DNA from: Paramacrobiotus metropolitanus
Taxonomy: Eukaryota; Tardigrada; Eutardigrada; Parachela; Macrobiotidae
DNA length: 64,000 bases
Assembly: GCF_019649055.1 (NCBI RefSeq)
Contig: NW_026570232.1
Span: 620,001-684,000 of the forward strand
Reading direction: 5' to 3'
Position 1 is the stretch's first letter. Each line of letters starts with the position of its first letter. This document shows positions 48,395-60,700 of this stretch, piece by piece. The position numbers and the translations under genes are program-made. The notes under the pieces were generated by a model. It saw only the letters and a program-made list of their open reading frames with translations, was not told where the DNA came from and did not search any database.

Positions 48395-50794
48395 TCACTG
48401 GCTTGTTTCCTTCATCCATTCAGTCAGGATCTTTTCCGTTTTTCCGAGCGTATCGTCGTTCTGAAAAAAATGCCAAAGGTGTAAAAGAGTTTGTCACTAA
48501 TTCTGAATTCTGATGTAGGTACACTGAATAAGCAAGTGAAAGTATAGCATGCAAGATAAGCACGAGTTAAACAACTTACACTAGATGCGGTATAAAGTTA
48601 ATATCGTTATCAAAAATATTTCAAACCGAAATTACTTTATGCTGGTGGAAACTACTATCGTTGTAATGCAGCTGGATGAGTTTCAAAATATTCCAGTTTT
48701 AATATAAATAACTGCATAGTGCATACCTTGCAGAAGCAGAATCGAATATAATCTTCCGCTAGATGTTTGTGCTCTTGGGAGTAAAACGCACTAACAGGGA
48801 TAGTGGCCAACTTCTTTTCCACTGTCATCCACTTGACAAACTGAACATCTCTGGGTTCATCGCCACTCTGCAGTTTAGGACTATTTTTAATTTTCGAATA
48901 ATCGGCCAACATAAAATATCCTCCTTCTGGGACCGTCGGAATGAATCCAGTATCAATCAGCATCTGTGCCATTCTGTCACGCTTCCCTTTCAACATGGCT
49001 GGAAGTTCTAAGAAGTAACATTCTGGCGAGCCGAGGCGCTTCATTTCAATCTCGAAACCTACTGCCACCGCCTCTTGTAACGGTGTGGCGGACGTGTAAG
49101 TAACGTTTTGATACATCACTTGGCAGTTGCGGATCAAGCTGGCCGGCCCAATTGACCAGCCTAATTTCCAACCCGTCACGGAAAATGTTTTCCCGGCAGA
49201 GCGAATCGTCACTGTTCGTTCCCACATTCCGGGAAAGTCCGCTACAACAATCCGACAGCTTGTTTTTACGTGTACTCATAGCACAATTTGACAGATCGAA
49301 AAATACAACTTTGCAGTAAAATTACCACGCGTTCCATGTTGCCAGTACTGTAAAACCACATTTCTAGCTAAGCATAACGCGTCTCCATATACTGAATATC
49401 CATATATGATACGCATAAACGCATTTATAATTTTCTAGACAGTTTTCTAATTTTGATTTACTTTCCAGACAAAGCGTATTCGGAATTTAACAAACAAATC
49501 TAAATGAGCCGAAAATTACCAATGCGGATGTGCTGGGAAGGATTAAACACCAACCATTCATAAACTTCATCGCTGATAACGAAGATGTTCTTGCGCACGC
49601 ATAATTCAGCAATCTCCTGCAATTCCTGACGAGTAAACACTTTTCCCAGTGGATTATTTGGAGTGTTCAAAATAATCAGTTTCGTCTTGCTGCTGAATTT
49701 CGACTCGAGCTCCTTCATATCCAGTGTCCATTCGGCACTGTGCATTAGTTCACCCTGTTTGCTCTACAAACAAAATACGTATACTTCTATTTATCAAACA
49801 GAAACTGCCGCAAAACATAACCGACAATTTCCTTACTGGTCGAAGGGGAACAAAAACCGGCACACCTCCAGCATACCGCACCATCGGTTCGTAGCAGTCA
49901 AAGTATGGTTCGATTATAATAACCTAACAGCAAATGCGCTCAGTCAGCACTTTCTCTCGGTTTAATCACCGCATAATAAAACTTTCGTTACCACTCACTT
50001 CATCTCCAGGGTTCACGAAACCCATAATGGCGCAAAATAGCGACTGATAAGCGCCAACGGTGACCAGAACTTCGGTCAACGGATCAATGGGACGACTGTG
50101 GATCTTACTAAACACTTCCGCCAAGATTTTGACCAAGCGCAGATGACCCTACGCACAAACAGATCCATTACGTTGCGAGCATACCGGGATGCATCAAAGC
50201 AATCAAAGCATACATATCCGCGAGTGTACTGATTCAGCATGTGATTCGCGCCATCGGTGGCTTCTGCTAAGGCTTTCGTGACATATTCCGGAGGTGGAAA
50301 ATCGGGAAATCCCTGCGAAACATGATAGATTACTGGAAATGCGAGGTCCGAAAACTGCATCAAAACACCGGTATCCACAATGTGCTGTACCTGTCCTAAG
50401 TTAACTGCTTTATGCTGCGCTGCTAAACCAGTATACTCAACCCTGCAAATACAAGTAACGAATTTTCAGATTAAGCAGAAAAAACTTTTCCAATCCTAAA
50501 ATGACACACAAATTTTCCAATCCTAAAATTTTCCAATCCTAAAATTTTCCTAATTACTCTACTCGCTTAATGCTTTCTTCTGCAAATCGGCAGCGCATAT
50601 GCTCCAGACTAGAGTCCAGACGCTATTGCTATAGCCTATAACTGTTCATTTTTGACTTATAATACAGTATACAGCCAGCACAATATGAATGATTCACTAA
50701 GCGTTCCCTACCAAACATTTTTATCCAATCCTTTCAATCGTTCCGGAAGCTCGACCTTCAGCGTGGATTTAGAATCTGCCTGGTTTTGCGCCAT
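48395..50794 (-). CDS. KYAT1: Kynurenine-oxoglutarate aminotransferase / cysteine-S-conjugate beta-lyase
   Basis: Eight minus-strand exons: 50712-50794 (ATG at 50794), 50391-50442, 50214-50312, 49999-50148, 49837-49923, 49520-49763, 48727-49241 and 48395-48460. All are phase-matched, 431 residues (human KAT I 422). Fold-type I PLP aminotransferase motifs: [82 protein letters not shown] (substrate/PLP Asn), [10 protein letters not shown] (PLP Asp and Tyr), [15 protein letters not shown] (the Lys that forms the internal aldimine), [11 protein letters not shown] and YIRFCFCK. It transaminates kynurenine to kynurenic acid and handles glutamine and cysteine conjugates. KYAT1 versus KYAT3 is not settled. 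The frame is open 36 codons upstream of the chosen ATG, back to an acceptor (ATGTAG); a mitochondrial leader made that way is possible. Confidence 0.93.
50486..50544. repeat. Three copies of a 16-bp unit in a KYAT intron
   Basis: TTTTCCAATCCTAAAA occurs at 50486-50501, 50513-50528 and 50529-50544, the last two directly adjacent. It lies in the intron between the first two coding exons. Confidence 0.85.
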
Positions 50795-51963
50795 CTGATA
50801 ATACAATACGGAATGCAAGAAATATTTCGTAGGAGAATGATTCAGATTGGCAATGAAAAAAGCAGAAGCGCCTGCCACGCAGCAGTTCGCGTTTGCAACC
50901 AAAACCTACATTTACCGTTATAACAGGAAACTGAACTTCGCAATAACCATATGTGCTGTTATAACAAACTACTGGTAATTATTAATTTCACTTCATATAT
51001 AAAGCACTTTGCTGCATTAAAGCTACGCTCTGCAAAAACCACACATGCTAACCTGCACTGGATCATTAACTCTTGGCGAAATTTTAGTGGCAAACCCTCG
51101 AACAGCTGATCCCTCTATGATGATCGAGGATGCCGTTCGATAGCTGGTACAGAAATTACCAAGGGCTGCGAAAACGTTGCGAGACATACCATTCACCGCT
51201 TTTATCAGGTTGCTCCAGAGATACGATGCCTTATCTTCCTCTGAGCTCAGTCACTGCTGAATCACTGGTGATAACAAATGTCTGCCAGCTGATACACGAT
51301 CAGAACGTGACTACGTAAGTGTTTGACCGATATATGTAAAAATCACGAGCGCTAACAATTCTTATGTCGTACAGACTTGTCGCTTGTAGACAGAAGACAC
51401 CAGGCAGCGTTAATACTAAATATACTTTGACGAATTTGTTATTTCTACAAACACTTCGCGGTTCCGTCCAGAAAGGAAGCAAGAATTACGCATACATGCA
51501 AGTTGCAACAAAAGTGGAACTGCAAGCACGACAGGAAACACTAATAAATCTCATAAAAAGTACAAAAAATTAGTACTGAATTTGATGTGTTATTGACACT
51601 TTGGCAGCGCTGGTTTACAAAACCCACCAGTAGATTGGCAAAACTGCCGCCCTTAGGAGATGCAAATGTAGCCCATTTGTTTAAATTTTGGCCCGCCAAC
51701 GGGAAGCGGCTTTAATCTCTTCCCTTAACTTTTTTGACGTTCAAGTTTGAAACCGAAAATATTGGCATTTTTATTTTATTTGAACAGAAACTCATGCCGT
51801 TGTCACGTTGTGATGGCTCGGCTTCTGTGTTTTATTGCACTCTTTTGAATGTTTTGTTCAATACACACTGTACAATTATGGTTTGTCCTAAATAAAGCGA
51901 AGAGGACTCGGTCCACACTCCAACCGTGTAATAGTGGTGGCTGCTACGCTTGGGCTCGCGGAA
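50795..51963. promoter_or_regulatory. Head-to-head region, KYAT / chromodomain-zinc-finger gene
   Basis: 1.2 kb between divergent start codons. It contains the possible KYAT leader exon part (50795-50905). Open frames at 51130-51573 have no recognisable similarity. Confidence 0.4.
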
Positions 51964-53449
51964 ATGGCTGCAGATAAGCAGTACGCTGTTGAGCGCATTG
52001 TTGGAAAGAAGATTGAGCTGGATGATGTGCAGTACCTCGTCAAATGGGCTGGATACGACACTCCGACATGGGAACCATACAAGAGCCTTGCCAACTGTCT
52101 GAATCTCGTCTTGGAATTTGAATCTCTTCACCGTTTCCCCTTTCTCACAGCCTCCAAAGCAGTCCAGTGTGCGGGTGTTCCCAGCGAAGGCGACGCTACT
52201 TCCAATGGGACATCGGCAGGCAGAATCATTATTCCGCGCAAACGAGACATGTTTTATTCTGCAACACCGAATACTCCTCCAGTGGGCCCTTCTCCACAAC
52301 ACTCATCTCGCGATCCTCTGCCATCGGTACGTAGTATCATAAAATGCGCTGAAGATAAATGTACGTACTCGTAACAGCCGATGGGTTTCCGTGTGCTTGA
52401 CTGGCAGGTAGCGCGTAGTTGGCAGTTGGTGTTTTGTTTCAGGTAGAAAAGACAAAAACAGCTTGTGCATTTTATTGTATATTCGAAGCAGAGCAAATTT
52501 TTACAGAGTATTGTATAACTTTAGCCGTGCAGTACTCAGTAAAAATAGCTTTAGCGTTTAATGCCGTGCAGATAACTGCATTGTGTTTGAAGCGTCTTTC
52601 AAGGGATTTTACGGGCGTCTTCAGTTGAAGTTATGCCGTTAAATGATTTAAATCCAAAACCGTTTTTCTGGTTGCACTGTAAATGGGCCGACTTTTTTTT
52701 CTGTTGGTTATCGTTACAAACCTTTCCAGTTTTCGTCCATATTTGGCGGCTCATGGCGCAGCAGGAATGTGATGCCTTGCTGGGACTATATGCGTTAGTT
52801 AATCGGAGGCAGTTTATAGCTTTACTTGAAGATTTTTCTAATGATACTAACTGGATGCTTCTTTGTTTTGCTGCAGCTTCTACCCAGCACCAGCCAGCCC
52901 CTTGCCACAGCAAAATCTGTGATCCGTCCCGTCGTGGGCTTCATTCCGGGTGCCAACAACGGCGCCCTACGTCCTGTTATAATCTCCTCCATGAAGTCGG
53001 GTATTCCCCTGGATCTGACTGTCTCGCACAAAACCCCCGAGCCGCCCGTCCCGCTGACCACGCAGAACAGTCTGCCCGCAACGTCCGCCTCCGTCGCCGT
53101 TGCGGCGCGCAAACGCAATCCTGTCTTGTGTCCGACCTGTTCGGCGACATTCCGCAGCGACTTCCTCCTGGCAAAGCATCAGTTGGTGCAGCATTCCACA
53201 GAGAAGACCTTCGACTGTCGAATATGCGGAGAGATCTTCGGGAAGAGTTACGCCGTGGCCAATCACAAGAAGCGGCATGTGGAGGGCAAACCACTGGTCT
53301 GTCGCGCTGTCAACGGCGTCTTCGAATGTCCCAAGTGTCACAAGAAGAAGGAACACTACTTCCATCTGGAGCATCACTATGAGATGTGTGTTACAAAGGG
53401 CGATTCAGAACCTGTAAAGCGGCGGAAAGTCAAGCGGAGTGCGTCGTGA
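51964..53449 (+). CDS. Chromodomain plus C2H2 zinc-finger protein
   Basis: Two exons, 51964-52326 and 52877-53449, join in phase 0 (TCG|GTACGT...CTGCAG) and encode 311 residues. A chromodomain occupies about residues 6-58: QYAVERIVGKKIELDDVQYL, VKWAGYDTPTWEPYKSL and NCLNLVLEFE. It keeps the cage aromatics Tyr (start), Trp of VKW and Trp of TWEP that read methyl-lysine in HP1-type proteins. A Ser/Pro-rich linker contains IIIPRKRDMFYS. Three zinc-binding elements follow: CPTCSATFRSDFLLAKHQLV then QH (about 206-227), CRICGEIFGKSYAVANHKKR then H (about 234-254), and a variant CPKCHKKKEHYFHLEHHYEM then C (about 272-292). The tail is basic (KRRKVKRSAS). It is presumably nuclear, linking histone-methyl reading to DNA binding; that is inference. 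I do not know a named family with this architecture. An LTR element sits 108 bases after the stop. Confidence 0.78.
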
Positions 53450-53552
53450 AGTGCCGTTTCCCGTAAATGTGCCAGACGAGTGTGCATCTATTTTGTATGA
53501 TTTTCTTTTGCTTTTGTTGTGTTATTTGAATGTTGCAGTTTGCTGCGCGTCG

Positions 53553-53557
53553 ACTAT
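53553..53557. repeat. Left target-site duplication (ACTAT)
   Basis: Five bases directly before the left LTR, repeated at 54490-54494. Five-base duplications are typical of Ty3- and Ty1-type integrases. Confidence 0.85.
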
Positions 53558-53744
53558 TGTAGTGTATAGTAAAGGATTCTCGCGAATGCCAATGTAAAGA
53601 TGTTGTGTTGAACGAATGTTGTACCTGGCAACTGGCGTAGTTAATGTACATACGCAATTGCGTTGTTGATGTTTTAGTCTGCTAAGGCGCAGCTCCTGAG
53701 CTGCTAATAAACTGAAAGTATTAGCGCTCAGTAAATACGTCACA
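53558..53744 (+). repeat. Left LTR, 187 bp
   Basis: Matches 54303-54489 at a constant offset of 745. It contains a hairpin GCAGCTC-CT-GAGCTGC (53689-53704) directly upstream of AATAAA (53706-53711), consistent with an R-region polyadenylation site. Confidence 0.93.
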
Positions 53745-53745
53745 A

Positions 53746-53763
53746 TGGCGTGAAGCGATCCGT
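53746..53763 (+). promoter_or_regulatory. Primer binding site of the LTR element
   Basis: TGGCGTGAAGCGATCCGT begins with the TGG that pairs with a tRNA CCA end, one base inside the left LTR. The cognate tRNA was not identified. Confidence 0.6.
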
Positions 53764-54290
53764 TATCATGCGATGTAATATTGTTCTAATGTGAATGTGA
53801 GGGCGTAGAGTGCGCTCTAATGTGAGTGTAGTGGATTGTTAATTTTCCTGGATTGTTTCCTTGATGGCGATGGAGAGAAAGTCGCAGGAACACAAGAATC
53901 CAGAGAAGGAAGAGAACGCCCAGTGAAGAGGAAGGCTGAAAGATCCAGCGGAAGTGACAGAAAGGGCCCAGTGACTGACACTGCCGGATGAAGCCGTAGT
54001 GGACCAGAAGGGAAAGAGCGCAGTCGCGAGCGCGTGAAGAGAAGTGAATCCAGTTGAAGCCTGGCCGGCCAATGAGTGCAAGGAAAAGAACTGGATAGTG
54101 AAGGTTCCACGTAAAGAGTTCCTCAATGTGAAAAGTGAAAGGTCGCGAGACGGTTGCCATGAAACTCCGCCAACGGGAATGAATGGAATCCACACTACTG
54201 ACATTAACTACTGTAGTGGTAAAGGTAAACCAATGGAAATGATGGTTTATAAATGTACAGTGAAGTGATGATGTCAGCCTTTTTTTTTAT

Positions 54291-54302
54291 AAGAAGGAAA
54301 GG
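54291..54302 (+). promoter_or_regulatory. Polypurine tract of the LTR element
   Basis: AAGAAGGAAAGG, twelve purines, immediately precedes the right LTR, where plus-strand synthesis would be primed. Confidence 0.8.
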
Positions 54303-54489
54303 TGTAGTGTATAGTAAAGGATTCTCGCGAATGCCAATGTAAAGATGTTGTGTTGAACGAATGTTGTACCTGGCAACTGGCGTAGTTAATGTACATACGC
54401 AATTGCGTTGTTGATGTTTTAGTCTGCTAAGGCGCAGCTCCTGAGCTGCTAATAAACTGAAAGTATTAGCGCTCAGTAAATACGTCACA
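54303..54489 (+). repeat. Right LTR, 187 bp
   Basis: Matches the left LTR throughout, including the hairpin and AATAAA. Confidence 0.93.
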
Positions 54490-54494
54490 ACTAT
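54490..54494. repeat. Right target-site duplication (ACTAT)
   Basis: Direct copy of 53553-53557, immediately after the right LTR. Confidence 0.85.
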
Positions 54495-54736
54495 CATTGA
54501 TTGTCATGTAATTGTTCTCTTATTTGTTTACTCGGTTTTGCGGCGGTAAAGCTTTTATTCGACCACAGTTTATTGACGCTTTACGCCTTACGATTAAAGA
54601 AAAATCATTTAAATTTCGTCTCATAAATTTATTGTTAATTTAAACAGTATTGCGGAATCACAGTGTCGTAAAAAGTTTTGATTTTGGCAGAAGTGCAAAT
54701 TAACACATGGGCACCGCACTGAAAATGCTCTCTTCT

Positions 54737-57700
54737 CTACAACGAAGCAATCACATCACATCGACCACTTCTTTTTGATTGGGCCTCATCGGCCTGATTG
54801 ACCATTGTTGCGGAGAGAGATTCCGATTTGGGAATGGCCTTGTTGAGCACTTTGTCGCGATTTGATTGCGGGCGAATACGCGGCGGTACGACCGTCATCT
54901 ATGTCTGCAAAAAAGCAATATTTTCCGGTACACTCTCGATTTGTCAACAGGACTAGGACTGCATTAATTACTTGTTCATTTTTAGTTTATGCACTGTTCG
55001 AAAATTACAGAGGCGACATAGCATACCTGGGTCGGAGAAAATTGATCCCGGCTCGTCTCCGGAAATAGAAGACACTGAAAAGCCAAATAAAGGATTAAGG
55101 GATGATTTCTACATGGGTAGATATTATTTGAACTACAGCACTGCAACAAGATCTGACCTTTATCTAGCGTTACCGCCATCTTGGCATTTGGTGTTTGCAG
55201 CGGAACATGGTTTTCCGTTATCACAGGCTCCGCTTTGATGATGGATTTGATGTTTTTCTGTTCGGCCTTTGGCTCTGATGGTCTCCTGAAAGCTGGTGGC
55301 GGAGCGCCGCCGATGTACACTCCACCAAAGATGTCGTTAATGGTGGTGTCCTTTGCCGGCGTTACGGCGTGCTTGCTGCTTAGTTCGCTCTCTTCAACAT
55401 CCGTTATCGGGGGCAGACTGTTGCCCGTCAGGTGTGGTCGATGTGAGCTAAAAATTATTTCCGAATGCTCTGAGATTTCGATAAACTCACAGTTGAACTC
55501 GAGCTGACTACATAATTTGAAAACGTCAATATGCTACTCGGCTTCTGCCGTTCCGCGCATGTTAGGAGAGGTACATATGCACCCTTAATCAAGTGTTTAT
55601 TAACAAAATTCCGTTTTAGACGTACTTCGAGGACGGCTCGGAGACATTAGTGCAGACCGTGACCGCTTCCACGCTGTTCTTTCGTGGCCGGTAGTGCACA
55701 TACACGCACTTGGTTACGGCGGATGTTTCCACCAATGGCCAGTGATCGGACTGGTCATCCTGTGAGGATTCACCATTGACTGACGAATTATCATCATCGT
55801 CGTCGTCCGATGGTAAACCTGTACGCATGCGTTTGTTATTCGTTTGTCATTTGCGAACCAGAGAATTATCACCACCGTAAGCGGTATTATTGTTACTATA
55901 CAGTAAAATTACTATTTCCGCCACGCCGCATATGCAGTCTAACCTTTGAAGTTAATTTTCGGGCGCGGTCGCGTGCTCTTCTTCCGCTGCTGCAGAATGT
56001 CACGAGCCTCTTCGCCCAGTTCGGATACGAGTTTATTTAGATCCGTCAGTTTCTGTGAAATGGCGTAAGTTGGCATGTATAGCGTAAAACGTGGTGGAAA
56101 AAATTGATTAAAATGTACCGCTTGATGAGCTTCCTTGAGCTTGGAATTTTGGTCCTGGAGATTTTTAATACGATTCTGCAAATCCGCACTGAATGATTCA
56201 CGTTTACTACTTTTGGCTGGCTTCAATGTGGCTCGGACACGTTTGGCTTCCGGATTCGGGTTTCTCCGTAATTCCAGAATCTGAAAAAGCGTGTTCCTGA
56301 TTACCTGAGCAGATACATCGAAGTACATACGTTACGGCCCATGTACGAGCGATTTCCGGTTATATAATCGACGTAAGTGGCAAGTACATACTATCTACAG
56401 TATAGTTCTGTTAATATTTACTTTGCATTTAGCTACTGCTTACCCTTAATCAGCTCTAATAAAAGTTATTTATTTCATTTTAATTGAATAAATATGAAAA
56501 AAATCACTACCGACGCTTTTACATAATACAGCCTGTAGAGGAAGGATTAAGTGTGTTGAGTGGACAGTTGGACAGTCTAATTATGGTACCTTAGGCACGA
56601 AAACAAGGCAGAGAGTAATGGTTGTGCAAAAAATAATAAAAACACTGATAATGATGAAGGCGTATTCCTGCTGATCAGTGAGGATAATGGAAATGGCCGC
56701 GCCAATTACACACATAATCACAACATTGTACACGCTCATCCCGATGTATTTGGAGTCGTTCAGCGCCGGAATACTGACATGTCGCGTTTCCCAGGCCAGG
56801 AAACAGCCAAAGGCCTGGAAAATTGCATGGTGTTGGTCAACACAGGGATATGAGAAAGCGTAATTGCGGTGCCTGTGCATCTGCTGACAACTGAGTGTGG
56901 CACATAGCCGGCTTACCATGAGAATGCCCTTAAAGGCGTAGGTAACGCCCAAGTAAATGGTGTTATTTTCAGAAATGCAGTAGGCAATCTGAGGCTTTAT
57001 TAGATAATCGTTGGTGATGTCCTCCTGTTAGTTTGTCAACAAATTAATCAATGAGTTGCACTGTGGCAATCAAATCAATCTTACAAATTCCGTCAGATTT
57101 TTCAGGGCGAATCGGAAGGGATCTTGCAGCTGCCAAGTAAGCAGAATCACTAAATCGGCCACCAAAAGGACGGCCACAATCAGGAATAGCTGGTAGTCTT
57201 TTATCACCTGCAAGTTCAGTTATTTGAGAGTATTTCAGATAAATGTTTTTAAATTATTTTTGAAACAAGTGTGATCATTGCAAAGTAATAATTATGGCGT
57301 CAGATTGCGCAGCAATACGTACACACTATAAATTCGATATGGATTACAATTCGATCATTTTTAGTAGTGTAAATTAGCGCAGGAATGTTGTTATGTATTC
57401 TAGCTGTTGTCGAAAAAAATTTCATTCGTAATGTTGGATAGAATAATAAATACCAAAATTAATAAGGTGATGCTTCACAATCCTTTTATATTAAATTACA
57501 TCATCATTTCTTGTCTCACTACATTTTGCAAGCAATATCTTGGCACTGTAATTAACACCGGGTAGTGTACAAAAACGTGATTAATTAAGGTAAGATTTCT
57601 TGCCTTTTTGTTGAGCTTAATGTTGGTGAATATGGCGTGAACTCGCCACGTTTTACTGAACATGGCTCCAAATGCCAGCGTAAATCCAATTGTGAGCACC

Positions 57701-60700
57701 CATAACCTAGCCTGAAATCAATATGGAGGGATAAGGTCATAATTAAATTAGAAAACTGTACAGCGTAAAAATACTTTTGTATGAATATACAAAGTAATTG
57801 TTTATTTGGCAAGACGCAATGAGAAGTTGTTATAACCAAACTTACCGTGCAAACAGCCGGTATATACTCCATGTCCACTAAGCCGGTATCGATTCCCAGT
57901 AAAATGACACTCAAATACGTCATAATGCAGCCAAAGATGATGACGTTGTTCAGGTACGGGCTGGACATTTTGATATACCTATGATGATGAAACCACGCAT
58001 TTGTTTAATGCTGCATTTGACAGCTCAGATTTAATTCGAGATAGCGGTGAACAAGCAACAGAAAAAGAGTGGAGGATCATCTGCTACGGAAGGAACAACC
58101 CTTAAACGCAATTATCAGCGCCGTTTTTCTATATGTCAGCTGAGTTTTCACTTATTTCCGGTGTACCATCCGTACCGCAAAAAAGAGTAAAAGGAGGGTG
58201 ATTTCTAATGAACTTGAAATTGCACCCATTTTACGATTTGCAATTGCAGCTGTACGATAGCCAAGTGTTACATGAAAGGCTTACTTGTGGTTCCTGTATT
58301 TGACATTGATAACGAGGAATGTCACGGCCAGGATCACACCGGCGATCGCTAAAGTGGTCATGGTAATAAATGTCGCCAGGTTAAGATGTTCAAGGCGATT
58401 TTCGATATAGGTGCTATCTCTTGGCGCTGATTTACCTGTTAAGAAATGCAGATCACAGAAATGATTGTGGTTATTATGAAGAAATAGACCAGAAATTTGC
58501 AGATAATGGTCGCATCGTGATAATTCTGGTACGCTCGGACTGGAGGGATTCGGAACTGTTGAAATTTGCTTATATGAAACTGTTTGCGAAGCTAAACATT
58601 ATTTACCATGCCAAAATATGGGTCTTCCAACGCTGAAGTTGAGTGTGCTGCTTTCGTTTTCATAAAGCGCGATTATTTCCTCTTTTCCTGCTCCAACAGT
58701 ATCGGATATCACTGTAAAAATTACACAAGTATGGTTACACCAACAGTACGTACTAAAAACTGTTTTTGACTTGTATGCATAAACATATGGTGCACCATTC
58801 ACAATAAAGGTCACCGTTTAGTTGCAGTCAATACATTTTTTGTCTCTGTTACGCCAATTCGTTTATGTATCTGTTTTTCCTTTACTTCGAAATAAATATG
58901 CAGATTTATGGTGAATATACCCTGGAACTGGTTAATCAGGATGCTTCCAACACGCTCATTCTGGAAGAACTTTACTGGTCCCTGTGAAAAGGAATATGCA
59001 ACGTCAATGCAATGATCCATTGCCAAGTAAAAGGCACATGTGACCGTATATTGTTGGTGTCATCTGTACCGTAACGCCGATAAACTCCGTATCATTAAGT
59101 GCTTCCAAGAAACGTTTAGACCATTTTTCACTCTTGTAGTTAAAATCTTCGATGGATTCCCAAGGTGGAAGCTGGAGAAAAATGGTTGAAACAATTTATT
59201 ACGCTTTGAAAATCAATTATACTGACGCGCTACACCGAGTTAACGCGAATGCGTACTTCATTAAGCACAATGCTGATGGCTTTGGCCATTGCCCATACGC
59301 CGTCGTAGGTGTAACCATGAAAGCGGCTGTAATCGGCCTGCCTGATGCGGTTGTACAGTTTTTCATAGCTGCCGGCATCCTAGCAAGAAGAAAAAAACGG
59401 GATCGGAAATGGTCATCCCACAGAGATGTAGAGCTAATATGTTGTGGATATGGCGTGCAATTTACCAGTCCGGCTTCGGTGTGGCGTTTCTTGTCTAAAC
59501 TTAATGGCAGGATATCGGTACTTATGTAGCCATTTAAAGCGGTAACCAGCTCGTCCGTAGTGCAATTAAGATTTTCCGGATCTTCGATTCGCCACCATTC
59601 CTCATTATATCCGCCCCATATGATCCACTGGTATTTGCGACCGTACATTTGCCTCGTATAAGCCTATTAAAAATATGCAATGAGTATGATAAAATGAACC
59701 TGGCTTATGTGGTGAAGTATGTTATTCTGCATTATTTTGTCCCACAAGTTCACTCAAAATAATACCTCGCAGAATATAATCCTTGCCCATCTTTCGCTGA
59801 AACTTCCAAATAGTATCCTTGCCCCTCTCTGTTGAAACCTATCCAGTGCGCTCCTGATTTCGGTAATGTCAGTAAAGCTACTTTGAGCGAGGAGTTTATA
59901 AGGTGGATTAACATCTTTGGCTCGGGACATTAGATGATTGTGAGCCTGCAACAACTTCAAACTTCTTTCACTGATATACGGCAGTATATATTCTGCTACT
60001 GGGCGCATCCATAAATTTGTAAATAAAAATGAAAATGAAATAAATGTTGCAATTACGTTACATCCTTTATTAACGAGCATTACCATTGATTCTACTGTAT
60101 CCTTTAGCTACCAATCACCATCGGCATCCGTAGGTACAGTACTAATATTCTTTTAATAACATTTTTTTTATAGTAATCTGTATAGCCATTCGGAACACTA
60201 CTGCTACAAAGTGATAAACAAGAAGTTACTTGTCACAAACGCACTTATTTTTTACATTGACAATTATTAGTTGTTGATATTTAAGTTAATCAGCAGCTGT
60301 AGCACTTACAAGAGAGTAACGCGGTTCATTTTGGTACAAAGTGGCAATGTATGTCCAGTTGAACTGGCGCAAGAGTTCCAAGCGTGCGAAATTGAACTGG
60401 TTTTCGCTAGGCACAATACGGTATAGGTTCGGAAATTTATAGTGGTCATACATTGGATGGGTATCCGCATATGAAAGCTACAAAACAGCGATCATTTCCG
60501 GTTACCGCAAGATAGGCAAAATAGAAACGGCAGAACTAATATAAAAACTATTGTACATCATGTATAATATGGAGCTGTACAAGCATTTGTACAAGCTGCC
60601 CAAATAAAAATATCTACACAGCCTTTCAGCGTTAAACTGCCAATTGCAAACCGTTTTTTTTAACTTTTAACTACGGTAACTATCCACTCATATTATGCTG

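Larger units (their letters stand above)
53558..54489 (+). mobile_element. Non-autonomous LTR retrotransposon of TRIM type, 932 bp
   Basis: Two 187-bp direct repeats with no difference found by eye begin TGTAGT and end GTCACA (TG...CA), flanking a 558-bp internal region. ACTAT is duplicated directly outside both ends. A primer-binding-site-like TGGCGTGAAGCGATCC starts one base after the left LTR. A polypurine tract AAGAAGGAAAGG abuts the right LTR. No gag or pol is present; the internal DNA is purine-rich, so its longest open frames are antisense and probably fortuitous. These are the hallmarks of a terminal-repeat retrotransposon in miniature, which relies on enzymes from another element. 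The matching LTRs mean a recent insertion. It lies in the probable 3' UTR of the chromodomain-zinc-finger gene and supplies its first AATAAA (53706-53711). Confidence 0.9.

Noticed and set aside
53786-54204. Long antisense open frames (up to 135 codons) inside the LTR element
   Set aside because: The sense strand is purine-rich, which removes stop codons from the antisense strand. No similarity to gag, pol or host proteins.
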